NCBI GenBank assembly: GCA_023410475.1
Contig: JAEYPS010000026.1
Location: forward strand, 10,593-74,592
Reading direction: 5' to 3'
DNA length: 64,000 bases
DNA from: Bacillota bacterium
GTDB lineage: Bacteria; Bacillota; Clostridia; Christensenellales; SZUA-584
Part shown: positions 9,540-17,662 of the stretch, one piece after another
Layout: every line of letters begins with the position of its first letter
Position numbering within the stretch: position 1 is the stretch's first letter
The notes under the pieces: model-generated
Told to the model about the DNA's origin: nothing
Database searches by the model: none
Seen by the model: only the letters and a program-made list of their open reading frames with translations
Translations under genes and position numbers: made by a program

Positions 9540-9905
9540 ATAACCACCGGCTTCGCCGGTGTGGATAAAAATCTTTAGATACAAGAAACCTCCTTTTGCA
9601 AGAATAGTAGCAGGTTCGCCAACCGCACTAAAAGCAAAAGGAGGTTTTGTCATGACTGACATAAACAGTTTATCACATTCGAAATGGAGATGCCAATATC
9701 ACATAGTCTTTGCGCCGAAATATCGGCGCAAAGAGATACATGGCAAGATACGGGTAGATGTTGGAGGAATTCTTAGGAAATTATGCGAGCTGAAAAGTGT
9801 AGAAATAATTGAGGCGCAAGCATGCCCTGACCACATACACATGTTGGTAAGTATACCACCAAGCTTAAGTGTAGCGCAGTTTGTAGGCTATCTCAAAGGC
9901 GTTTT
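9540..9905 (+). mobile_element. Truncated IS200/IS605-family element (left end)
   Basis: The left part of an IS200-type insertion sequence remains. A subterminal hairpin CCACCGGCTTCGCCGGTG lies at 9544-9561, as expected for the single-strand recognition hairpin of this family. Perfect 14-bp arms at 9586-9599 and 9634-9647 (GCAAAAGGAGGTTT) pair so that the transposase Shine-Dalgarno is buried. Homology ends near 9904 inside the transposase, and no right end is visible. It probably cannot move by itself. Confidence 0.8.
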
Positions 9906-9963
9906 TGGAGCTATTGTTATAGTAATAAAATGGTGGGGCCTTTTTCATAATTGCCCTTATTAA
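9652..9963 (+). pseudogene. IS200-type transposase TnpA, C-terminally truncated
   Basis: The reading frame from ATG 9652 gives the first ~84 residues of a Y1 transposase: SKWRCQYHIVFAPKYRRK, the HUH motif CPDHIHMLVSI, and then SVAQFVGYLKG. After that the protein should continue towards the catalytic tyrosine helix, but the sequence switches to unrelated residues and stops at 9963. The catalytic Tyr is absent, so the protein is inactive. The HUH pair His-Ile-His is intact. Confidence 0.85.
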
Positions 9964-10438
9964 AAAGCCAAGATGAAGTTTTGCCAACTTATTCATAATG
10001 ACCAAATTACTTGTCTTATCAAACCCACTCTTTTTTTGCTCTTCCGGGTTAAAAGAGTTTTGTATTTGTATCGTTGGCAGAAAGAGGATCAATAAGCAAT
10101 ATGCCTTTTACCATATGCGAATAAAGTCGTGCAAAAGGTTGGAGATATTCAAGCGGGATGAATATTTTGTTTTGGCCTAGAATTAGATATGACTCAATTT
10201 ATCCTTTTCTCAGTTAAATATAATAATGGTCATTTCGTTTGCATGTGGCCAACATAATCAGTGCTCAAAAAAACAAGCCTGCAATACCTGAATTTCTATG
10301 CAAAATAAGAGCGTCGCTTCCTCCGAAACCCGGAAGAAACGGCGCTTCTTATGGCCATGGTTGCGCTATAGGTTACCTATGATGCATAGCAGGTATATAT
10401 TATCTGAGATAGAACTACCGGATAATATAATGCATCTA
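9964..10438. other. Gene-free AT-rich stretch with two inverted repeats
   Basis: I see no convincing gene. Near 10306-10350 an imperfect inverted repeat pairs AAGAGCGTCGCTTCC with GGAAGAAACGGCGCTTCTT. Near 10390-10437 nested palindromes (GATGCAT/ATGCATC and TATATTATC/GATAATATA) lie just beyond the stop of the leftward reductase gene and may end its transcript. The right junction of the IS200 fragment falls at the left of this stretch. Confidence 0.5.
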
Positions 10439-11461
10439 TTAATCAATCAATCCGAGTTCAAGCATGCTTTTCGCGGTTGCTACAATTGCTTCTTCTGCTG
10501 ATCTTGGCTGCCAGCCAAGCAACCTTTTGGCTTTTGCATTACTGCAGGCGGTGTTTTGGCCTAAGAATGTCGCTGGCATACGCAAATCCTTGATAAAAGC
10601 TGCCAGAAATTTCACGAGAAAATTCGGCATTTCTTTCGTGGAGACTCTTTTTGCTGTACTGCCTAAGCATCTCTGCAAAATCTTCGCTTCTTGTTTATAT
10701 GTCAGGTTTTCGCCTGCCGTAGCAAGAAATCGCTCTCCGTCGGCTTCCGAACGTATCATTGCGAGCAAATGCAGGTCTGCAACGTCTCGCACATCAACGT
10801 AATCAAAGCCAATTTTTAAGAGGAATGGCATCTTGCCGGTCAACATCGCACGAATTATTTGGTTGGAGTGCGAAAAGTCCTGGCCGAGTACAGGCCCCAT
10901 GACCGCCACCGGATTGACAGCCGAAAGCTCCATATTCTCTTGCTTTGCAAACTCCCAAGCCGCGCGTTCTGCCATGGTTTTTGAACGTTGATACGCATCA
11001 ATATTGCCCGATAAGTTCGTCCAATCCTCCTCTGTAAAAAGCTCATGATGAGATTTATAACCTGCAATTACTGCCCCGGAAGCAGAGGTTAGCACCACAC
11101 GTTTAACGCCCGCCGCTTTCGCCGCCTTCATCACGCGCAATGTGCCATCTACTGCCATCTTTACCATTTCATCACCATCGTCCGGGCGTGTGGCGGGTGT
11201 TGGCGATGCTACATGAATGACGTAAGTTGCACCGTTTGCGGCTTCCATCCAGTTCCGATCACTTGTTAAATCTGCCTGGATGAACTCCAGATTTATAAAA
11301 TCAGTTATACCGCCCTTAGCAAGCATTGATTTGACCTCGTCCTGACGTGATAATGTACGGAGCGTTGCCCGAACGCGATAACCTTGATTCAATAGTTTCA
11401 AAATTATGTGCACGGCAATAAAACCGCTTCCGCCTGTTACTAAGACCAATTCTTTCTCCAC
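10439..11461 (-). CDS. NAD(P)-dependent extended SDR reductase (dihydroflavonol-4-reductase-like)
   Basis: 340-aa oxidoreductase of the extended short-chain dehydrogenase/epimerase superfamily. An N-terminal Rossmann motif VTGGSGFIAVHI is followed by VIHVASPTPATRP, and the catalytic pair appears as YQRSK (Tyr and Lys four apart). The start is set at GTG 11461, because GGAGG stands eight bases ahead; the longer frame would begin at TTG upstream of that site. Relatives reduce aldehydes or ketones such as methylglyoxal. The substrate here is unknown. It is divergent from a TetR-type regulator, its probable controller. Confidence 0.85.
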   Translation of the reverse strand: MEKELVLVTGGSGFIAVHIILKLLNQGYRVRATLRTLSRQDEVKSMLAKGGITDFINLEFIQADLTSDRNWMEAANGATYVIHVASPTPATRPDDGDEMVKMAVDGTLRVMKAAKAAGVKRVVLTSASGAVIAGYKSHHELFTEEDWTNLSGNIDAYQRSKTMAERAAWEFAKQENMELSAVNPVAVMGPVLGQDFSHSNQIIRAMLTGKMPFLLKIGFDYVDVRDVADLHLLAMIRSEADGERFLATAGENLTYKQEAKILQRCLGSTAKRVSTKEMPNFLVKFLAAFIKDLRMPATFLGQNTACSNAKAKRLLGWQPRSAEEAIVATAKSMLELGLID

Positions 11462-11579
11462 TACAAATTCCTCCGTCAACTAAAGTTTCACTTGTAACCT
11501 ATGTGCCATCAGTATATACTATCATCATGTCGAAATCAACTCAAAAACAATCATCTGTGACAGTTACGGGGGTATTGTA

Positions 11580-12125
11580 ATGGCAGCAACCAACCACGCC
11601 CAGGCCATAAAAAAAGATACGAAGGATTTTATTACAGCAGCAATGCTGCAAATACTGACAAAAGAGAAACTGTCAACGCTGACAGTTTCTCAGGTTTGTA
11701 AAAAAGCAGGCGTAAGCCGCATGGCTTTTTATCGCAATTTTGATGGACTTGAACAAATTTTATATGAGTATTACCAGCCCCAAATTGCGGGTGTATTTGA
11801 TGTAATTCGAGAAAGTTCACAAACCTCTGTTAAATTTGATAGCCAATTAAATTTTTTTAATACCTTTGGTGATACCTTGCTCTCGTCTGTTGACCGTGGA
11901 TTTGAGCCAATTATTCAGCGGATTTTTATAGAAGAAATAAAGAAATTTTACGCCGAAGATAACGATGGATACTGGACAGCCTTCATGTCAGCCGGTGTAT
12001 ACGCGATTTGGCGAAAATGGTTGATGGATGGACAACAAAAACCACTCATAGAAGTAATGGACTTCTTGAAGCAATTTGAGACGATAAAAGTTAATGTATC
12101 CCCCTTTGTTTCGACGACCGATTGA
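11580..12125 (+). CDS. TetR/AcrR-family transcriptional regulator
   Basis: 181-aa regulator. The N-terminal helix-turn-helix is LSTLTVSQVCKKAGVSRMAFYRNF, followed by a helical ligand-binding region. The 118-bp gap to the divergent SDR reductase gene probably holds both promoters and its operator. It likely represses the reductase until an inducer binds. Both genes lie in the accessory patch left of the tRNA-Leu element and may be cargo of an older insertion. Confidence 0.88.
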   Translation: MAATNHAQAIKKDTKDFITAAMLQILTKEKLSTLTVSQVCKKAGVSRMAFYRNFDGLEQILYEYYQPQIAGVFDVIRESSQTSVKFDSQLNFFNTFGDTLLSSVDRGFEPIIQRIFIEEIKKFYAEDNDGYWTAFMSAGVYAIWRKWLMDGQQKPLIEVMDFLKQFETIKVNVSPFVSTTD

Positions 12126-12253
12126 AAAAGTCACTATCTAGTTAAATTCACAGTGAAATTTAAGTCTGGCGTGATGATAGATATAAATGACTATACTAGT
12201 TTATAAAGAAAATTGTGAAGCCGCCTTTGAAAAGTATTATAGAGGCTTGTACC

Positions 12254-12431
12254 AAAAGTATCACTCAGCAGCGACCAACAGAAAAACATAGAGTATTCTT
12301 TTGAAAAAGCTGCCAGCAGGGAAGAAATAAGAACAGCGTAGTGTGCTGTCTACCCCAACAGGCATACCATTGGCACACAAAAAATCCTCACACTTCTTAA
12401 ATAAAGTGTGAGGATTCAGTGGTGCCGCTGA
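12254..12431. repeat. Left copy of 178-bp direct repeat: att-like junction at tRNA-Leu
   Basis: This segment repeats 32488-32666 with a handful of mismatches and a one-base length difference. In order it contains the last 27 codons of a serine recombinase, a spacer, the hairpin CCTCACACTT/AAGTGTGAGG, and twelve bases of the tRNA-Leu 3' end (TGGTGCCGCTGA). Identity stops exactly at 12431, inside the tRNA acceptor stem. I read it as the left attachment junction of the 20.2-kb element, created beside an older related element. Confidence 0.85.
12258..12341 (+). pseudogene. 3' remnant of a serine recombinase gene
   Basis: The 28 codons from 12258 encode VSLSSDQQKNIEYSFEK followed by a conserved tail and a TAG. 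Apart from one Asp-to-Ala change they match the C-terminus of the intact recombinase ending at 32575. Nothing upstream resembles a recombinase, so the rest of that gene was deleted. It is evidence that a related element once occupied the same tRNA site. Confidence 0.85.
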
Positions 12432-12715
12432 AGGGTTGGTAAGCACATTCTCACAAGTAATAAAAGTCATAGGAGTACTTTACTCGGTTTAGTTTTACAT
12501 AATGAATTGTTGATTAGCTGACAGAGCTTAAAATGGAAAAGCGGAACTAACAACATGAATTTTTGTCGTTTTATCGTTCTTTTTTGGACCCTGCGCTATG
12601 CTAATACGCCTTCATGCCGGTGGAGCACAGCAACAAGTTCACCATATTCGCATCCATATCGCTATTTTCTTTGTTAATAAATCCATTGTATTTTTTGTAC
12701 ACATGCTGCTCTAAA

Positions 12716-15700
12716 TTACACTTCCATAGAAATGTAATAGCTCAAAAATGCAATTGCTTTTTTTCGATCAAGCAGATCGTGCTGTCGTTGATTTTGATAA
12801 GAACGTAAGCACGAATAACACGAAGTGTCGCAATTCTGAGAGCATCCATCGAGATTCTGATAAGCTATACATATGATGTTCTTCATGGTTTTGCCATTGT
12901 TTTCGAGTAGTCGCCGTACATGCCCAGAGCCTCCGGCTGTCACATCAAACAACATGATTCTGAGTTCATTATTTTCACGTTTGATACATCCCGATATATC
13001 GCCTCTTTCAATGTCCAACGATGTGGAAATGGCATTCAACAAGCCATACATGACTGATAAAGCTTGACTCACGTCTGCAAATGGAATATCGAAGCTCAAC
13101 TGGACTACATCAGTCATAAAGAGGTGATTTAACCGTTCTCTATACAGAGAGGTCGAGCGGCATCGAGCTCCGTGCACGTTTTCATGTGCTGCGTCTTCAT
13201 CCAAATTTCTGATTTCTTTAACTCCCAGACGCGCAGAACGTTTAAAAGCAGATCGCGCCATTGGACCATCCTTTTTTTGTTTACGAGATGGCGGTATGAA
13301 GAACGGTGTTTCGCTTTTGTTCATTGCAAAACCACATAGCTTGCATACATAATACCAGTCATTAGATACTGTCATGATCTGGTCATTTTCCGAAGAGGTA
13401 AGCGTCACTTGACGAGAATTGCAATTAGCAACAACCGTTTGTAAGGTTTTCCCTTCGCCAATATAGCAATCATCGCTTCTAAACTGACGTTCGGGTCGGG
13501 TCATCGGAACCGGCTTTACTTCCTTCTCGGCAACCATACCTTGCCTAGGCGAAATGGCCTCTTCCCATTCATCAATAACTGCCCCACAACCAGTACATTG
13601 AATGGGGTTTTCGGGTATAACAATAACATGATTCCATGTATCACAATTTTGGCATTTGTGAATGTAAGAATATTCGAACATAGCAGTGTCCGCATTGGTG
13701 GTGCGCTTTATATACCTGCTGGTGTACATTTCATCATTAGCCACAACATCAGCACCTGGCGCATATTCGGATATAGCCATATGTAAATCTCGCTGAAGCG
13801 ATAACTCATTACTACTATCACGTGTTTGCTCGAGATTTCTGAATAGTTCTACAGTATCTACCGGGAATCCATACTTAGGCAGTATATTCCCGCGGGCCAA
13901 GAAGTCGATGAGCCCCTGACTACGATGGAGCGCCAAACGCCTTTCTAATTGCATTTGCCTTGAGGAAAGGGATATTCGTTCTTGCGATGAGAGTTGTTCA
14001 GACTGCAATCTTGTCAATATGCCTTGTATTATCTGTCTGAACTCCGCAACCGTTTCTTCGTATTCCGCAACTCGCAGGGTCAAGATGCCTCTTTCACCCA
14101 TTAACTTTTCAATCCATCCAAAATGACTGATTTGAAATTGCTCATCAATCGACTTCCTTCCAGCACAGGACAGACCAAAAGAAAGCTCCAATAATTTGGA
14201 AAGTGCTGTCGGAGGGTTGGCCAACATATTCTTCAGTGCGTCAACACCACCTTCTTCCAAAAAGCGCTGTGCCTTATCGCCGTTATAATATCCGGCTGGG
14301 TCGGTGCGCAGGAAATAGGCCAGTACAACGGCATAGACATGCCGCATTACGACTTTTTCATTGTTGTCTTTGAACATCGGCGGTCTGATAGAGCCTTCGA
14401 TCATTTGATCATGGTGATCAAAGTAGTGAAAATCGTGAGAGCTCAGCCTCGCATATGTAAGTGCATAGGCTGCAGCATTCTCACTTCGGCCAGCACGCCC
14501 GGCGCGTTGTGTATAGTTAGAGGCAGACGGCGGTATATTGCGCAGGAAAACAGTTTCAAGTTCGCCGACATCGACCCCCATTTCAAAGGTTGTTGAACAA
14601 GACAACGCGTGTATTTCGTTTTTCTCAAATCGCTGTTGATACTCTTGCGCCGTTTTACGGCTCAATTGTGCTGTGTGTTCAAGCATAAGTAGCGAGTGCA
14701 TCCAGTCTTGCTCGTAAAGCCTTTTATAATGGTTCTGCTCATACTCCTTTTCAATATCAATCTCATCAATTGTCCCACAACAACGTGGCATATTGCATTT
14801 ACCATTGATGTTATATGTGGTAATTCTTCCACACATATTACATTTGTACCAATGTGCACTTGGGTCATTTGGCAAGACAATCTGAAATGATGCTGGGTTT
14901 AGGCAATATCGATTTTTCTGCAATACCAACGGGAAGGTATTTGCACGCGCATCAACGAGCCATTCTTTCCAGTATTCCACGAGAAAGTCAATAGCTCTCT
15001 CTTCATTCTCCTCTAATCCACACGCAGCAAAAGCGCGTAAAACGAGCTGTAATCGCTTGTTCTTTACATAGCCCATGCCATTTGACTTGCTTCGTGGCGT
15101 CCATCCATTACAATTTGCCCTTTGCGTACCCTCAGGACTCATGACAAAACCAATCTGCGTTGTTGTGAAAAAAATGTATTTATTATCTTCATCCGTCATG
15201 CCTTCTTGGTGATGTATGGCTCCTGCATGGGCCATCGTCATGATTAATTCATCAAGCAATATCTTGCAAAGTGGTTCGTTCCCATTTAAATATTTCTGCG
15301 CATAATGCTGAACTGCATTCTTTGAGTTTCCACAATAGCGATATTGTAAATACCCTAGTGAAGTTAGGCTTTCAGCCCGTTGAGAATTGATGAGTTCTTT
15401 GAGTACAGCCATCCAAGCATGCCTCTGCGCCAATTTCACTTTCTCTCTTTGGCTGAGTTTTTGATCGCCGCCAATCCGATCTTCAAAGGTGTGGGATTTG
15501 CGGAACTTAGTTGATAGCTCTTCTATAAGGTCAGAAAGCACGTATTTTTCATTGTTACTAAGCGTATGTATGCACTGCCATATCCCGCGCCTGCGCAGGA
15601 ATTCCTGATAACTGCGCTTCATATATGAGGCAAAGTACGCCGCTTCACTCCGGCTGTCAGAAAAGCTTAAAAACTGTTTCCCTGCTTCAACATCAACATC

Positions 15701-17662
15701 CTCATCCCCAATGCTAATCAGCCTTTTCTTGATCGGCAATCGTTCAAAAAGAGATGTAGCCAAAACCGCAGTAGCAGCTTCATTACCTAAGTATAAGCCT
15801 TTGTATCTCCCGATGTTACAATGAACGCATCTATTGCTTGTGTTATCTCTTTTCACGACAAGGATACGATTGTTTTTTGGACAAGAACATGCGGCTACAT
15901 CAGCAGTATCACCTTCGCCTATTACTTGCAAATCGCCACATTGCACACAAAGAGAGTATAATGTTAATTGCTCCGTACGCTGAGTTACTGCTTGTTCCAT
16001 ATCTTCTTCTGCTTCATCTTCGGGTGATTCGCCTAAATCTTCCTCGTCTTGTGAAGCGATCGATTCATTTTTCACTTCCACTCCAAAGAACTGCGTTTCT
16101 TGTGCAAACCTTTGCGACTGAATTAGCTTGCTATTACTGTCGGCACCCACGATAGCAATATGCCCGCAATGTGTGCATAGCGCAATCTCAAATACTGCAT
16201 ATTCTTTGTCGCCATAGTAAATATGTGTTTTTCGCTCCAACTGAACATTGTTCTCTCCATCAAATGCTAAGTAGGCTCCTTCCAATGCCCTGACGAAGAA
16301 ATGGTATCTTGCATCGATTAAGGAACACTCATCTTTACGAGCTTGAGAGCAAATGTGAATAAACGCGATGAATTCATCTTTTGACAAGTTGAGCATAGAG
16401 GCGTACCAATCAATGGATTGCGGCCCTGATAAAATTTTCCGAAGCTCTATATATAGGCTACACAGACTACACAAATTAAAAAGATTTTCTTGGTAGCCGG
16501 TGTTTCCATTATAGGAAAATCCATACGACTGGAAGATATCTCGAACCCGTTCAACCGACAATTCATCTTGTTTCGCAAGTTGCGAAAAGAATTTTATGGG
16601 AACATCTCTCGAGCTGACTGGGGCTTCCCATTTGCGCCGTCTGCCAAAAACGACACTGCTGGCTTCAAAACTTTCTCCGCAAAGGTTTTGTGCAAACTTT
16701 ATGATATCAGTTTCGGATTTCCCTTCTTCTCCAAGTGTTGCGCTTGTAAGGATAAACTGAACGGGTTTTGAAGTGTGTTTAACTCTAGCTTTCAGCCGCC
16801 GCAAAAGCAATGCCGTTTCCATACCTGTCGCACCAGAATAGATATGTGCTTCATCCAATACCACAAACCGCAAGTCAGCACTTGCGAAAAGCTGATCATC
16901 ATCAGGCCTTAATAGTAAGTGCTCAAGCATCGCATAGTTTGTGCACAAGATATGCGGCGGCTGATTTTTGATATCGTCACGAGAGATGCGTTCGTTGGGT
17001 AAAGGCGTTGTCAGTTCATCATGTTTTTCGTGCTGATGCATCTCGCGGTATAGTTGTTCAGCCTCGCTGGTTTTATGCTTTGTGTCGCCCGTATAGATAG
17101 CAAATTTAATATCCTGATAGAACATAAGGATTTCACGCAAACGCTTCATTTGGTCGTTGGCAAGAGCATTCATTGGGTATACAAGTATGGTGCGGATTCC
17201 CTCTTTGGACAAAGTGCCTGCTTGCTTTTCCTGAAGCAGTGCATTAAGGATTGGAATCATAAAACATTCAGTCTTGCCAGAGCCAGTACCCGTTGTGATG
17301 ACAGTGTTTTTTTCGGCATTGATCTGCCTTATCGCATTTACTTGATGCGTATAAAGCGGGCGTGACATAGGGAGCTTATGGCGATATCGTTTGCGTCTAT
17401 CAGCCGGGTCATAGAGCGCGGTTTTCTTGGCTTCGATTTCTCTGAACAAGGGCGAAAGCTCGCCGGAATTTATGAGTTCCTGTATACTTAAGGATGGTTC
17501 AAACACATCCTTAATGTCGACAAATGGTCCTTTACTAATAATACGACCAAGTTCTTTCTCAAACGATTTTCTAAGAATAGGGTCTGCAAAGTACCGCGTA
17601 GTTACGATGTAATCGACAAATTCATCTTTAATTTGTTGCGATGCTGATGCTGGATTAAACAT
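12716..17662 (-). CDS. druE: Large DEAD/DEAH helicase with DUF1998 domain, Druantia DruE-like
   Basis: 1648-aa SF2 helicase. Walker A is TGTGSGKT (residues 124-131), the DEAH box is at 270-273, motif III appears as TSATLG, and the C-terminal helicase lobe carries FEMGVDVGELETVFL and QRAGRAGR. Zinc-type cysteines occur as CQNC...CTGC, and a DUF1998-like C-terminus ends with the cysteine-rich CSQNCDTSCYSCLRSY. One polypeptide with helicase plus DUF1998 of this size fits DruE, the common protein of Druantia anti-phage systems (usually ~1800-2100 aa). It overlaps the upstream gene by eight bases, and its AGGAGG site lies inside that gene's end. The pairing with one large unknown protein points to type III. 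Confidence 0.7.
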   Translation of the reverse strand: MFNPASASQQIKDEFVDYIVTTRYFADPILRKSFEKELGRIISKGPFVDIKDVFEPSLSIQELINSGELSPLFREIEAKKTALYDPADRRKRYRHKLPMSRPLYTHQVNAIRQINAEKNTVITTGTGSGKTECFMIPILNALLQEKQAGTLSKEGIRTILVYPMNALANDQMKRLREILMFYQDIKFAIYTGDTKHKTSEAEQLYREMHQHEKHDELTTPLPNERISRDDIKNQPPHILCTNYAMLEHLLLRPDDDQLFASADLRFVVLDEAHIYSGATGMETALLLRRLKARVKHTSKPVQFILTSATLGEEGKSETDIIKFAQNLCGESFEASSVVFGRRRKWEAPVSSRDVPIKFFSQLAKQDELSVERVRDIFQSYGFSYNGNTGYQENLFNLCSLCSLYIELRKILSGPQSIDWYASMLNLSKDEFIAFIHICSQARKDECSLIDARYHFFVRALEGAYLAFDGENNVQLERKTHIYYGDKEYAVFEIALCTHCGHIAIVGADSNSKLIQSQRFAQETQFFGVEVKNESIASQDEEDLGESPEDEAEEDMEQAVTQRTEQLTLYSLCVQCGDLQVIGEGDTADVAACSCPKNNRILVVKRDNTSNRCVHCNIGRYKGLYLGNEAATAVLATSLFERLPIKKRLISIGDEDVDVEAGKQFLSFSDSRSEAAYFASYMKRSYQEFLRRRGIWQCIHTLSNNEKYVLSDLIEELSTKFRKSHTFEDRIGGDQKLSQREKVKLAQRHAWMAVLKELINSQRAESLTSLGYLQYRYCGNSKNAVQHYAQKYLNGNEPLCKILLDELIMTMAHAGAIHHQEGMTDEDNKYIFFTTTQIGFVMSPEGTQRANCNGWTPRSKSNGMGYVKNKRLQLVLRAFAACGLEENEERAIDFLVEYWKEWLVDARANTFPLVLQKNRYCLNPASFQIVLPNDPSAHWYKCNMCGRITTYNINGKCNMPRCCGTIDEIDIEKEYEQNHYKRLYEQDWMHSLLMLEHTAQLSRKTAQEYQQRFEKNEIHALSCSTTFEMGVDVGELETVFLRNIPPSASNYTQRAGRAGRSENAAAYALTYARLSSHDFHYFDHHDQMIEGSIRPPMFKDNNEKVVMRHVYAVVLAYFLRTDPAGYYNGDKAQRFLEEGGVDALKNMLANPPTALSKLLELSFGLSCAGRKSIDEQFQISHFGWIEKLMGERGILTLRVAEYEETVAEFRQIIQGILTRLQSEQLSSQERISLSSRQMQLERRLALHRSQGLIDFLARGNILPKYGFPVDTVELFRNLEQTRDSSNELSLQRDLHMAISEYAPGADVVANDEMYTSRYIKRTTNADTAMFEYSYIHKCQNCDTWNHVIVIPENPIQCTGCGAVIDEWEEAISPRQGMVAEKEVKPVPMTRPERQFRSDDCYIGEGKTLQTVVANCNSRQVTLTSSENDQIMTVSNDWYYVCKLCGFAMNKSETPFFIPPSRKQKKDGPMARSAFKRSARLGVKEIRNLDEDAAHENVHGARCRSTSLYRERLNHLFMTDVVQLSFDIPFADVSQALSVMYGLLNAISTSLDIERGDISGCIKRENNELRIMLFDVTAGGSGHVRRLLENNGKTMKNIICIAYQNLDGCSQNCDTSCYSCLRSYQNQRQHDLLDRKKAIAFLSYYISMEV

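Larger units (their letters stand above)
12126..12715. other. Left-junction intergenic region of the integrative element
   Basis: No full gene is present. The stretch holds the 12254-12431 repeat (recombinase tail, terminator, tRNA 3' end) described separately. The imperfect palindrome AAATTCACAGTGAAATTT lies near 12145. About 280 bp of the element's left end (12432-12715) follow, in which I see no gene. Confidence 0.6.

Noticed and set aside
12420..12431. Possible second tRNA-Leu gene at the left junction
   Set aside because: Only the last twelve bases of the acceptor end are present; no cloverleaf follows, so it is an attachment-site remnant.
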